Under the pieces are notes generated by a model. The model had not been told where the DNA came from. It ran no database searches and worked only from the letters and a program-made list of their open reading frames with translations. Shown one piece after another: positions 1-8,081 of a stretch of DNA of 64,000 nucleotides. Source of the stretch: Brenneria izbisi (GTDB taxonomy: Bacteria; Pseudomonadota; Gammaproteobacteria; Enterobacterales; Enterobacteriaceae); contig NZ_JAMPJU010000006.1 of the NCBI RefSeq assembly GCF_025840185.1, positions 124,001-188,000 on the forward strand, given 5' to 3'. The stretch's first letter is position 1. Every line of letters starts with the position of its first letter. The position numbers and the translations under genes are program-made.

Positions 1-20
1 GCGTTGATCAGGATATCCAT
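1..20 (-). CDS. tctA: TctA, large membrane subunit of a tripartite tricarboxylate transporter (5' end only)
   Basis: Only the first codons lie in the window. A start codon on the minus strand at 20-18 opens a frame reading MDILIN, which continues past the window edge. It begins 12 bases after the stop of tctB and follows the usual tctC-tctB-tctA order, so this should be the large (about 500 residue, roughly 12-helix) inner-membrane subunit that forms the permease with TctB. The identity comes from position and order, because too little sequence is visible to test it. Confidence 0.6.
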
Positions 21-32
21 CGTCACGCTTCC

Positions 33-479
33 TTAAAAAAGACTGCCTGAGGGAAGTGGCACTAATAAGAGTTTGGAAAACAAGTAGTAAATGCCGCTCG
101 ACAGCCCCACGGCGGACAGTGCGGCAATCAGCTTGTTTTTGGGCAGGAAGAACACCAGCAGGCCAGCCATGATGAGGCTGGTCGTCAGAATAAAGCCAAG
201 TAATTCAACAAAATAAATATAGAAAATCACTGTGAGCGCCACCAGGCACACGCTGATGATCTCCCGTTTTCCGTTGTCTGAAGCCGGGTTATCCTCTTTT
301 TTTAGCCGTATCGTGGTCAGGTCGAGAATCGACAGCAAAACCATCAGGCAACCGAGGATGGCAGGCATAAATCCCGCGCCAAACTCGGCTACATCACCGA
401 GTTGGATAAAGGCGTAAGCGGCGACGCCAGCACCGAACAGCAGGAAAATCAGCGGGAGTAACAAAGATAGCTTCGGCAT
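33..479 (-). CDS. tctB: TctB, small membrane subunit of a tripartite tricarboxylate transporter
   Basis: A 148-residue, very hydrophobic protein with about four membrane segments: residues 5-28, about 38-55, about 75-98, and a long hydrophobic stretch at about 100-135. The size and helix pattern fit TctB, the poorly conserved small subunit that pairs with TctA. It lies between tctC (36 bases upstream) and tctA (12 bases downstream) on the same strand, so the three are one transcription unit. No strong Shine-Dalgarno sequence precedes the start, and a 10-bp hairpin (486-509) sits there instead, which could lower translation of the membrane subunits relative to the binding protein. The substrate is unknown; the family carries carboxylates such as citrate, tartrate or sugar acids. 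Confidence 0.8.
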   Translation of the reverse strand: MPKLSLLLPLIFLLFGAGVAAYAFIQLGDVAEFGAGFMPAILGCLMVLLSILDLTTIRLKKEDNPASDNGKREIISVCLVALTVIFYIYFVELLGFILTTSLIMAGLLVFFLPKNKLIAALSAVGLSSGIYYLFSKLLLVPLPSGSLF

Positions 480-485
480 GTTGTT

Positions 486-509
486 CAGGCGTCATTTGCA
501 TGACGCCTG
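486..509 (-). promoter_or_regulatory. Intercistronic hairpin between tctC and tctB
   Basis: A perfect 10-bp inverted repeat (CAGGCGTCAT / ATGACGCCTG) with a 4-nt loop TTGC lies between the tctC stop and the tctB start. No T-run follows, so it is unlikely to be a full terminator. Hairpins placed after a binding-protein gene often protect the upstream message and reduce expression of the downstream membrane subunits. Here that role is inferred. Confidence 0.6.
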
Positions 510-515
510 CCTGTT

Positions 516-1463
516 TTATTGGGCGTCGGAAAGTAGGCTTCCAAACTGAGCATCTTCATCCTTCATGAATTGATAAAGTTCGTCGCCGTATAACGCGCTG
601 ACTTCAAATCCCTGATTGTTGGCGAATTTCTGTAGCTCACCGGAGTCATAGACTTTTTTCATCGCGGCGGTCAGTTTATCGGCGATCTCAGGCGACAGCC
701 CTTTCGGGGCGGACAGCACGTTCCATGTGGTCAGCGACCAGTCGTACGGCGTCGCCTGATTGAAAATGGGGATATTGGCGTACAGCGCCGAGGCTTGATC
801 GGACATAATAGCCAGATGGCGCACCATACCGGCATCGACCATGCTTTTGGCTTCGCCAGGGGAAGAGGTGACAAAATCAACGCCGCCGGAAACCAACTCT
901 TGCAGCGCGGCGCTGGCGCCCTGAGATGGAATATAGCGGACGGCGTTTTCCGGTAGGTCGGCGCTTCTCAGCATCCCCAGGGTATTAAGATGCCAGACGG
1001 ATTTCAGACCGCTGCCTGATGCGCGCAATTTACCCGGTTGCTGCTTAATGGCGTCGATTAACTGGTTGGCATCCTGATAAGGGGAATCTTTGGCGACCTG
1101 CAATCCGCCGTAAATCACCGCCAGCCGACTGATGGGGGTGTAATCCTGATAGCTGAGATGGGTCATTTTCTGGTGGTGCATCATGGCGATTTCCACCGTC
1201 ACAATCCCCAGCGTATAACCATCCGGTTTGGCGCGATTGATCGCATCATGGCCGACAACGCCGCTACCGCCGGTGCGGTTGACCACATTGACGTTTACGC
1301 CCAGTTCTTTTTGCAACCCTTGAGCAACCAGACGCGCCACCGTGTCGGTATTCCCGCCCGCGCCCCAGGGAACGATGATGGTGATAGGTTTTTCCGGCCA
1401 TGCCGCCAGCGCGGAGCAGGAGAGTAAAAGCGTACTTAACGCCGTCAACCGAATGAGTTTCAT
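516..1463 (-). CDS. tctC: TctC, periplasmic substrate-binding protein of a tripartite tricarboxylate transporter
   Basis: A 315-residue protein with an N-terminal signal peptide (about residues 1-20, ending ALAA) followed by the family's opening WPEKPITIIVPWGAGGNTD, which forms part of the ligand pocket. Length and motif match the TctC/Bug family of extracytoplasmic binding proteins. It captures a carboxylate in the periplasm and hands it to the TctAB permease. It lies in an operon with a DapA-type lyase 42 bases upstream and tctB 36 bases downstream. That context suggests the ligand is a sugar acid or similar hydroxy-acid that the lyase then cleaves. The ligand cannot be read from sequence. 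Confidence 0.92.
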   Translation of the reverse strand: MKLIRLTALSTLLLSCSALAAWPEKPITIIVPWGAGGNTDTVARLVAQGLQKELGVNVNVVNRTGGSGVVGHDAINRAKPDGYTLGIVTVEIAMMHHQKMTHLSYQDYTPISRLAVIYGGLQVAKDSPYQDANQLIDAIKQQPGKLRASGSGLKSVWHLNTLGMLRSADLPENAVRYIPSQGASAALQELVSGGVDFVTSSPGEAKSMVDAGMVRHLAIMSDQASALYANIPIFNQATPYDWSLTTWNVLSAPKGLSPEIADKLTAAMKKVYDSGELQKFANNQGFEVSALYGDELYQFMKDEDAQFGSLLSDAQ

Positions 1464-1505
1464 AATCGGTGTTTCCTTCTTGTAGGGGTATGAGGAAAAA
1501 GGTAA

Positions 1506-2435
1506 CTAGTTCATGAGATTTATTTTGTTTTGATAATGAGCCGTGCCGTTGCGGATTTGCTCAAGGATCACCGCCAATCCCCAATACTTTTCCAGCACGT
1601 CGTCTTTATTGACCCGGCAGTAAGCACTGCTGAAGGTTGCCAGGCGTTGGTGATAAATTTTGGCATTCTTAGGATAGCCCAGCGTTTCCGTCACGGCGGC
1701 GAGTGAAAGAAACGTCGCCAGTTCCTGCGCCAGTGCCGGGTTGCTGTGATGGTGATGGTAAAGCCAACCATATAACTCAGGATGGAAGTTGGTGAACACG
1801 CCGCTGAAACCTTTTGAACCGGCTTTCATCGCATCAAAGGCGATGGCGGCATTCGCATTGATGATATTCAGCGGGGTATCGGCGACCAGCTTCACCCGGC
1901 GTGTCACGGTAGGCAGATCGCAACTCACATCTTTCAGCACCACAAAACGTCCGGTATTGGCGCAGTAGCTCAGTTCTTCATCGCTCAGCAAGCGACGGTA
2001 AGGCGCCGGGCATTCATAAAGTCCCAACGGCATTGAGGCGGGCAGGGCGGCCAGCAACTGATTCAACGTGGCGTAAAAGACGTCGCTGCCCTGATTGTTC
2101 GGGTCCAGATGGTTGGTGACCAGCACCAGCGCGTCAATGTCGGTTTCGGCCATGGCGCGGAGTTCGCCGATCTGCTCATCCAGATCGTCGCTGATATGGC
2201 CTGATGCAATGACCGGAATGCGGCCAGCCACGTTTTCGACCACGAAACGCGCCAGTTCCACACGTTCCGCCAGACTGAGAAACAGCATCTCGCTTGACTG
2301 GCAGACGGCGAACAATGCATCGACGCCTTTGGCGAGATACCAGTCGATAAGCTTTTCCAGTCCGGGATAATCAATGTCGTTATTTTCGGTAAACGGGGTC
2401 AGCATGACCGGGACAATGCCGTCGATTTGTTTCAT
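1506..2435 (-). CDS. Dihydrodipicolinate synthase/N-acetylneuraminate lyase (DapA) family aldolase or dehydratase
   Basis: A 309-residue TIM-barrel class I aldolase. The Schiff-base lysine lies in VVLKDVS (about residue 170) and the catalytic tyrosine in LGLYECPAPY. The usual substrate-carboxylate motif GTTGE is replaced by CQSSE in VCQSSEML, so it belongs to a side branch and is neither true DapA nor NanA. Such enzymes cleave or dehydrate 2-keto-3-deoxy sugar acids, typically yielding pyruvate or an oxoglutarate. It lies 43 bases downstream of a regulator-kinase fusion and 42 bases upstream of a carboxylate transporter. This suggests breakdown of an imported sugar acid. The substrate is unknown. 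Confidence 0.88.
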   Translation of the reverse strand: MKQIDGIVPVMLTPFTENNDIDYPGLEKLIDWYLAKGVDALFAVCQSSEMLFLSLAERVELARFVVENVAGRIPVIASGHISDDLDEQIGELRAMAETDIDALVLVTNHLDPNNQGSDVFYATLNQLLAALPASMPLGLYECPAPYRRLLSDEELSYCANTGRFVVLKDVSCDLPTVTRRVKLVADTPLNIINANAAIAFDAMKAGSKGFSGVFTNFHPELYGWLYHHHHSNPALAQELATFLSLAAVTETLGYPKNAKIYHQRLATFSSAYCRVNKDDVLEKYWGLAVILEQIRNGTAHYQNKINLMN

Positions 2436-2478
2436 TGTTTACTCCTGGCGGAATGACATGATGGATAAATGTGGTCAG

Positions 2479-3690
2479 TCAGCGCTGTGACAACCGCAGC
2501 CTGACCTGTCGATGCTCCGGCATATTCGCCGCCCCTTCGCGCTCCACCGCTAGCGAAGCGAAAGCGGAGGCGTAAGTCGCGGCCTGAAGCAGAGTCTGTC
2601 CGTTGGCGATGGCGGCGGCCAGCGCGCCGTTAAACGCGTCGCCTGCGCCGGTGGTATCGATGCTGAGCGCCGGAAAAGCCGGGATGTGCTGGAACTGATT
2701 GCCTTCAAACAGCAGCGCGCCGCGTGCTCCCATCGTGATAATCACGCAGCGGGCGCCCAGTGCGGCGATTTTCTGCGCCGCCCGTTTCGCGCTGTCCACA
2801 TCGTGGACATCGATCCCCGACAGCAAGGACGCCTCCGTTTCATTCGGCGTGATGACATCGAGATAGTCCAGATAAGGCAAGATGTCGCTGGCGTAGGGCG
2901 CCGGGTTGAGAATAACTTTTTTACCCAGCGCGTTAGCCAGCTTCATGGCGTTTAATGTGGCGGAAAAATTGTTTTCCAACTGGAGCAACAGCACGTCGGC
3001 ATGGGAGAGTTCCGGCGTGATGGCGGCGACTTCGTCTTCATTAATCGTCTGATTGGCGCCGGGATGAATGGCAATCATATTTTCGCCGTTCTGTTGCGAA
3101 ACATAGATGATGGCGTTGCCTGTCGGCTCCGTTTCGGACTGATAAAGCGTAAAAGAGAGGATCTCCGACGAGGCGAGATGGTCATAGGCGAACTGGCTAA
3201 ACTGATCTTTGCCCACCTTGGAGACGAAGTGGACGCGCGATCCCGCTCGACTGGCGGCCATGGCCTGATTCGCCCCTTTTCCGCCCGGCCCCAGCGTGCT
3301 GCCCTGCGCCATCAGCGATTCGCCGCCTTTCGGGAAACGCGCGACTTTGGCGACGATATCGACGTTAAACGAACCCAGAATACAAACCTTACCGGTCATT
3401 CTGTTTCCTTTGTTTTTTACGCCTGACGATCGGGGTTGTTTGCCCAGCCGTTTCAGCAAAACTTCAAAGTTCTCGCCACTGGTGGTGATGAGTTCGGACT
3501 GTAAGTTGCGACGTATAACAATAGCGCCGCCGTGACAGCGTTGGATCAGGTTCATATGCGCCAGCGCGTTCAAATCGCTGCGTATCGTTTCTCTGGTCAC
3601 GGCAAACTCTCTGGCCAGAAACTCCACGCTTGCCCGCCCGTGCCGATCCAGGTAGGTAAGGATCCGATTTCGCCTTTCTTCGAGAAACAT
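2479..3690 (-). CDS. Fusion of a DeoR-type DNA-binding domain and a ribokinase-like sugar kinase
   Basis: A single 403-residue frame. Residues 1-57 form a DeoR-type winged helix (recognition helix VTRETIRSDLNAL, then the family's HGGAIV). Residues 58-97 are a basic linker with no DeoR sensor domain. Residues 98-403 are a full PfkB/ribokinase domain with substrate loop GPGGKGANQA (about 135-143), NPAP, TPNE and the catalytic GAGD (Asp351). The natural reading is a kinase that also acts as a sugar-sensing repressor of its own operon, with the kinase fold replacing the DeoR sensor. A strong Shine-Dalgarno sequence (AAAGGAAA) precedes an internal ATG at 3399, exactly where a free-standing ribokinase would begin, so a kinase-only product may also be made. 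It is first in the operon with the DapA-type lyase and tctCBA. HTH-kinase fusions exist elsewhere (for example E. coli YeiI), so the architecture is uncommon but not unique. Confidence 0.88.
   Translation of the reverse strand: MFLEERRNRILTYLDRHGRASVEFLAREFAVTRETIRSDLNALAHMNLIQRCHGGAIVIRRNLQSELITTSGENFEVLLKRLGKQPRSSGVKNKGNRMTGKVCILGSFNVDIVAKVARFPKGGESLMAQGSTLGPGGKGANQAMAASRAGSRVHFVSKVGKDQFSQFAYDHLASSEILSFTLYQSETEPTGNAIIYVSQQNGENMIAIHPGANQTINEDEVAAITPELSHADVLLLQLENNFSATLNAMKLANALGKKVILNPAPYASDILPYLDYLDVITPNETEASLLSGIDVHDVDSAKRAAQKIAALGARCVIITMGARGALLFEGNQFQHIPAFPALSIDTTGAGDAFNGALAAAIANGQTLLQAATYASAFASLAVEREGAANMPEHRQVRLRLSQR
3397..3411 (-). promoter_or_regulatory. Internal ribosome binding site and ATG inside the regulator-kinase fusion
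   Basis: On the minus strand the bases AAAGGAAACAGA lead directly into ATG at 3399-3397, in frame with the fusion. Translation from here gives MTGKVCILGS..., a canonical ribokinase N-terminus of about 306 residues. The site suggests either a relic of a formerly separate kinase gene or live production of a short kinase isoform. Confidence 0.6.
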
Positions 3691-3974
3691 AGTCCCTCCC
3701 GTTATATGACGAAGAGTAAAATAGTCCCGTTGCTTAAAAAGTGACTGATGTCATAGGAAACAAGCTGAAACGGAAGTAAACAAAAATAATCAGATTGGTT
3801 ACCAAAAAGAAAATTAAGTTGCTTGGTATTGTTTTGATATTGTTACGCTGGGCGGGTTTTCATGGCCTGACATAACGCATTCAGGCGGTTGAAAGTCGAT
3901 TCACGCGCACTCATTTTGCGGATATGTGATATTTTTACGCACAATCCGCCCATGAAACTCTGATAAAGCAAACT
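3691..3974. other. Divergent intergenic region between the regulator-kinase operon and glpG
   Basis: A 284-bp AT-rich gap holding the promoters of two divergent units. In E. coli, glpE lies directly upstream of glpG. No rhodanese-like glpE frame is present here, so glpG must use a promoter in this gap. A short dyad (GCGGAT...ATCCGC, about 3917-3949) lies just before glpG. No sharper operator was recognised. Confidence 0.4.
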
Positions 3975-4808
3975 ATGGCAATTCGAGTTATCGCGCTATC
4001 CAACCCACGTCTGGCTCAGGCTTTCGTGGATTACATGCATACGCAGCACGTCAGCCTGGAAATGCGAACCACGGGACAGGAAGCTGAACTGTGGCTGGCA
4101 GACGATGCGCAACTAACGCAAGTACAGGCGGCGCTGGAGATTTTTCTGCATGATCCGTCCAATCCCCGCTATCAGGCGGCAAGCTGGCAGACCGGCTCGA
4201 CCGATGCCGGTATTCAGTACCGATCGTTTTCTTATCTGCAAACCCTTAAACAGCAGGCGGGGCCGCTGACGCTGTTGATCATGATCGCGTCGATTGCGGT
4301 TTTCGTACTGATGAAGCTGGCGGGCTATGAGAGCGTGATGACGCTGCTCGCTTACCCGGACGCCGGACAGGAATGGCAACTCTGGCGTTGGTTCAGTCAT
4401 GCCTTGTTGCATTTTTCCGTTTTGCATATTTTATTCAATCTGATGTGGTGGTGGTATCTGGGCGGGCCGGTGGAAAAAGTGTTAGGCGCCCGTAAGTTAC
4501 TGATGATCACCCTCATTGCCGCGCTGGTCAGCGGTTGGGTGCAGTCACGGTTCAGCGGCATCTACTTTGGCGGATTGTCCGGCGTGGTGTATGCGCTGAT
4601 GGGGTATGTCTGGCTGCGGGGAGAGAGAGAGCCTGATGGTTATTTATCCATGCCGCGCAGCCTGATGGCGTTTGCGTTGCTGTGGCTGATCGCCGGATAT
4701 TTCGATATTTTAGGCATGTCGATAGCTAACGCGGCCCACGTGACGGGGTTGGTGATCGGGTTATTGATGGCCTTCTGGGATACGTCTAATAAAACCAACT
4801 CCCGGTAA
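3975..4808 (+). CDS. glpG: GlpG, rhomboid intramembrane serine protease
   Basis: A 277-residue protein matching E. coli GlpG along its length. It has an N-terminal cytoplasmic domain (about 1-90) and six membrane helices. The catalytic serine lies in [14 protein letters not shown] and the catalytic histidine in NAAHVTGL, with the conserved [14 protein letters not shown] loop between. It cleaves transmembrane helices inside the inner membrane. It is followed 24 bases later by glpR, as in the E. coli glpEGR operon, but glpE is missing upstream. Its in vivo substrates are largely unknown, so a function in glycerol metabolism should not be read from the name. Confidence 0.97.
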   Translation: MAIRVIALSNPRLAQAFVDYMHTQHVSLEMRTTGQEAELWLADDAQLTQVQAALEIFLHDPSNPRYQAASWQTGSTDAGIQYRSFSYLQTLKQQAGPLTLLIMIASIAVFVLMKLAGYESVMTLLAYPDAGQEWQLWRWFSHALLHFSVLHILFNLMWWWYLGGPVEKVLGARKLLMITLIAALVSGWVQSRFSGIYFGGLSGVVYALMGYVWLRGEREPDGYLSMPRSLMAFALLWLIAGYFDILGMSIANAAHVTGLVIGLLMAFWDTSNKTNSR

Positions 4809-4832
4809 ATCGGGACATGTTAGGGGATGAAC

Positions 4833-5591
4833 GTGAAGCAAACACAACGGCATGACGCCATTATCGAATTGGTGCGTCGTCAAGGCTATGTCAGCACCGA
4901 AGAACTGGTTGAACATTTTGCGGTCAGTCCACAAACGATTCGTCGTGATCTCAACGATTTGGCGGAGCAGAATAAAATCCACCGTCACCACGGCGGGGCG
5001 GCGTTGCCATCAAGTTCGGTGAATACCGCCTATCATGACCGTAAAATGATGTGGTCCGATGAAAAGGCCCGTATCGCCCGCCGGGTGGCGAGCCAGATCC
5101 CGGATGGCGCCACGTTGTTCATTGATATCGGCACCACGCCGGAAGCGGTGGCCTATGCGTTGATGCAGCATAAGGGGCTGCGAGTGGTCACCAATAACCT
5201 GAATGTGGCGACGTTGCTGACGTCAAAAGAGGATTTCCGTCTGATCCTGGCGGGCGGTGAAGTGCGTACCCGTGATGGCGGCATCATGGGCGAAGCGACA
5301 TTGGATTTTATCTCTCAGTTTCGACTGGATTTCGGTATCTTGGGTATCAGCGGCATTGACATGGATGGTTCGTTGCTGGAATTTGACTACCATGAAGTGC
5401 GAACCAAGCGTGCGATTATTGAGAACTCGCGCTGTGTCATGTTGGTGACGGACCATTCCAAGTTTGGTCGCAATGCGATGGTAAATCTGGGCAATATGGA
5501 TTTGATCGACTATCTTTTTACCGATCAACTACCACCGCCGAGTGTGCAAAAAATTATCGAACAACATAAGGTGCAGTTGGAGTTGTGTTGA
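4833..5591 (+). CDS. glpR: GlpR, repressor of the glycerol-3-phosphate regulon
   Basis: A DeoR-family repressor that loosens from its operators when it binds glycerol-3-phosphate. Residues 1-57 are the winged helix (VSTEELVEHFAVSPQTIRRDL, partly quoted here, then HHGGAAL) and the rest is the DeoR sensor domain, with the phosphate-binding motif FIDIGTTPEA and the later TNNLNVA. I place the start at GTG 4833, giving 252 residues as in E. coli, because AGGGG at 4822-4826 is six bases before it. The ATG at 4827 would directly abut that ribosome binding site. It is co-directional with glpG and lies only 44 bases before malP. Confidence 0.96.
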   Translation: MKQTQRHDAIIELVRRQGYVSTEELVEHFAVSPQTIRRDLNDLAEQNKIHRHHGGAALPSSSVNTAYHDRKMMWSDEKARIARRVASQIPDGATLFIDIGTTPEAVAYALMQHKGLRVVTNNLNVATLLTSKEDFRLILAGGEVRTRDGGIMGEATLDFISQFRLDFGILGISGIDMDGSLLEFDYHEVRTKRAIIENSRCVMLVTDHSKFGRNAMVNLGNMDLIDYLFTDQLPPPSVQKIIEQHKVQLELC

Positions 5592-5635
5592 GCCAGACGT
5601 GCCTTTTTCCGTGACGGACGACAGGGGGAGGCATC

Positions 5636-8059
5636 ATGTCATCATATTCATCCACACACGCTTTTTCATTCAACACATCCCAATTTGCCGCCGCCTTACT
5701 GCGCCAGCGGCAATATTTCGGGGTCGCTTCCCTTACTTTGCTGACACCGGAACAGCGCTGGCGCGCCGTCAGCGCGGCGCTGGCTGAACAACTGGCCGCG
5801 CCGCCCACTGCCCCGGCGCAGCACACCGCTTCGCGCCATGTCAATTACCTGTCGATGGAGTTTCTCCCCGGTCGTCTGACGGGCAATAATCTGCTGAATC
5901 TAGGCTGGTACGATGATGCCGCCACGGTACTGGCCGAGCAGGGGATTAGCCTGAGCGACGTATTGGAGCAGGAGAGCGATCCCGGTCTGGGCAACGGCGG
6001 CCTGGGACGGTTGGCCGCCTGCTTTCTGGATTCTATGGCGACAGTCGGGCAGGCTGCCACGGGCTATGGCCTGAATTATCAGTACGGGCTGTTCCGTCAG
6101 CATTTCTCGCAAGGGCAACAGCAGGAAACGCCGGATGACTGGCAGCGTGATGATTATCCGTGGTTCTTCCAGCGGCCCGGACTGGCTGTGGATGTCGGCT
6201 TTGGCGGCAAACTGCAAGAGCACGACGACGGCGGCAAATCATGGCTGCCTGAGGTCGTTTTTCGCGGTGAGGCTTGCGATTTACCGGTGATTGGCTATCG
6301 CAATAGCGTCATCCAGCCGTTGCGCCTGTGGCGGGCCACCCATCCTCACCCGTTTGACCTGACGTTGTTCAACGAAGGGCGCTACCTCAAAGCGGCGCAG
6401 GCCGGTATTATGGCCGCCAGCCTGACTAAAGTGCTGTATCCGAATGATAACCATACGGCGGGTAAACGCTTACGGCTGATGCAGCAATATTTTCAATGCG
6501 CCTGTTCGGTGGCCGATATTTTGCGCCGACATCTGGACGCGGGTCGAGGGTTGTCCGAACTGCCAGATTACGAGGTAATTCAACTTAACGACACCCATCC
6601 GACACTGGCTATTCCTGAGTTGATGCGTTTGCTGTTGGACGAACACCGGCTGAGTTGGGATCAAGCCTGGTCGATAACCGGACGTACTTTTGCCTATACC
6701 AATCATACGCTGATGCCGGAGGCGCTGGAGCGATGGGATGAGCGCCTGTTTGGTCGGCTGCTGCCTCGCCATCTCTCCCTTATCCGGCAAATTGATGCAT
6801 GGTTTAAAACGCAGGTGGACGCGGTGTGGCCGGGCGACAGGCAGGTCTGGGCGAAAGTCGCCATTCGTCATCAGCGGCAAATCCGCATGGCTAATCTGTG
6901 TGTGGTGAGTTGCTTTGCGGTTAATGGCGTGGCGGCGTTGCACTCCGAACTGGTGGTAAAAGACCTGTTCCCGGAATATCACCACCTGTGGCCGAAAAAA
7001 TTCCATAACGTCACCAACGGCATTACGCCGCGACGCTGGTTGAAGCAGTGTAATCCGGCGCTGTCAGCGCTGATTGACGAGACGTTGCAGAAGGAGTGGA
7101 TCAATGAGTTGCCGGTCTTGCAGGGGCTGGAGCCTTATGCGCGGGATACCGGATTCCTTGAACGTTACCGGCAGATCAAATACGACAACAAGGCGCGGCT
7201 GGCCGCTCATCTCAAACAACATTATGGCGTCATGCTCGATCCGAACGCGCTATTTGACGTGCAGATTAAGCGGCTGCACGAATATAAGCGCCAGCACTTG
7301 AACTTATTGCATATTCTTGCGCTGTATCGTCAATTGCGCGATAACCCGCATCTGGATATAGTTCCGCGCGTCTTTCTGTTTGGCGCGAAAGCCGCGCCGG
7401 GGTATGTGCTGGCAAAGAATATTATTTATGCCATCAACCTGGTTGCGGAAAAAATTAATCATGACCGCCGCTGCCATGAGCGCCTTAAGGTGGTATTTCT
7501 TCCCGATTACCGCGTGTCGCTGGCCGAACGTATGATCCCGGCCACTGATGTGTCTGAGCAAATTTCGACGGCGGGTAAAGAAGCGTCCGGTACAGGCAAT
7601 ATGAAACTGGCGCTGAATGGCGCGCTGACGGTAGGAACGCTGGATGGCGCCAACATTGAAATGGCGCAGCAGGTCGGCGCGGAGAATATGTTCATCTTCG
7701 GTCATACGGTGGAGCAGATAAAAACCATGTGGGCCAAAGGCTATGCGCCATCGGACTACGTGGCGAAAACGCCGCTGTTGGGTGAAATATTGGCTGAACT
7801 GGCCAGCGGCGCTTTTAGTCAAGGAGATAAGCAAGCATTTGCTCCACTATTGAATAGTCTGCTGAAGGCGGGCGATCCCTATATGTTAATGGCTGATTTT
7901 GCGCCGTATTGCCAGGTGCAGCAGGACGTGGATGCGCGTTACCGTGAACCGGATGAGTGGACGCGGCGTTGCGTGCTGAACACCGCCAGAATGGGAATGT
8001 TCAGTTCGGACAGGGCAATTCGTGACTACCAGAAACGCATTTGGCAAGTGCGACGTTAA
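5636..8059 (+). CDS. malP: MalP, maltodextrin phosphorylase
   Basis: An 807-residue glycogen/maltodextrin phosphorylase that uses phosphate to release glucose-1-phosphate from the ends of linear maltodextrins in the cytoplasm. The family markers are intact: [20 protein letters not shown], and the pyridoxal-phosphate lysine in [13 protein letters not shown] followed by TLDGANIEM. It is preceded by a strong ribosome binding site (GGGGGAGG) and followed by malQ, 22 bases after its stop. In E. coli a divergent malT and its MalT boxes sit upstream. Here the gap to glpR is 44 bases and contains no clear MalT box, so it may be read through from glpGR. Confidence 0.97.
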   Translation: MSSYSSTHAFSFNTSQFAAALLRQRQYFGVASLTLLTPEQRWRAVSAALAEQLAAPPTAPAQHTASRHVNYLSMEFLPGRLTGNNLLNLGWYDDAATVLAEQGISLSDVLEQESDPGLGNGGLGRLAACFLDSMATVGQAATGYGLNYQYGLFRQHFSQGQQQETPDDWQRDDYPWFFQRPGLAVDVGFGGKLQEHDDGGKSWLPEVVFRGEACDLPVIGYRNSVIQPLRLWRATHPHPFDLTLFNEGRYLKAAQAGIMAASLTKVLYPNDNHTAGKRLRLMQQYFQCACSVADILRRHLDAGRGLSELPDYEVIQLNDTHPTLAIPELMRLLLDEHRLSWDQAWSITGRTFAYTNHTLMPEALERWDERLFGRLLPRHLSLIRQIDAWFKTQVDAVWPGDRQVWAKVAIRHQRQIRMANLCVVSCFAVNGVAALHSELVVKDLFPEYHHLWPKKFHNVTNGITPRRWLKQCNPALSALIDETLQKEWINELPVLQGLEPYARDTGFLERYRQIKYDNKARLAAHLKQHYGVMLDPNALFDVQIKRLHEYKRQHLNLLHILALYRQLRDNPHLDIVPRVFLFGAKAAPGYVLAKNIIYAINLVAEKINHDRRCHERLKVVFLPDYRVSLAERMIPATDVSEQISTAGKEASGTGNMKLALNGALTVGTLDGANIEMAQQVGAENMFIFGHTVEQIKTMWAKGYAPSDYVAKTPLLGEILAELASGAFSQGDKQAFAPLLNSLLKAGDPYMLMADFAPYCQVQQDVDARYREPDEWTRRCVLNTARMGMFSSDRAIRDYQKRIWQVRR

Positions 8060-8081
8060 GCAAAAGGAGAGGGCGTTCAAG

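Noticed and set aside
5592-5635. MalT box before malP
   Set aside because: GGGGGAGG is the ribosome binding site; no second box or promoter spacing fits.
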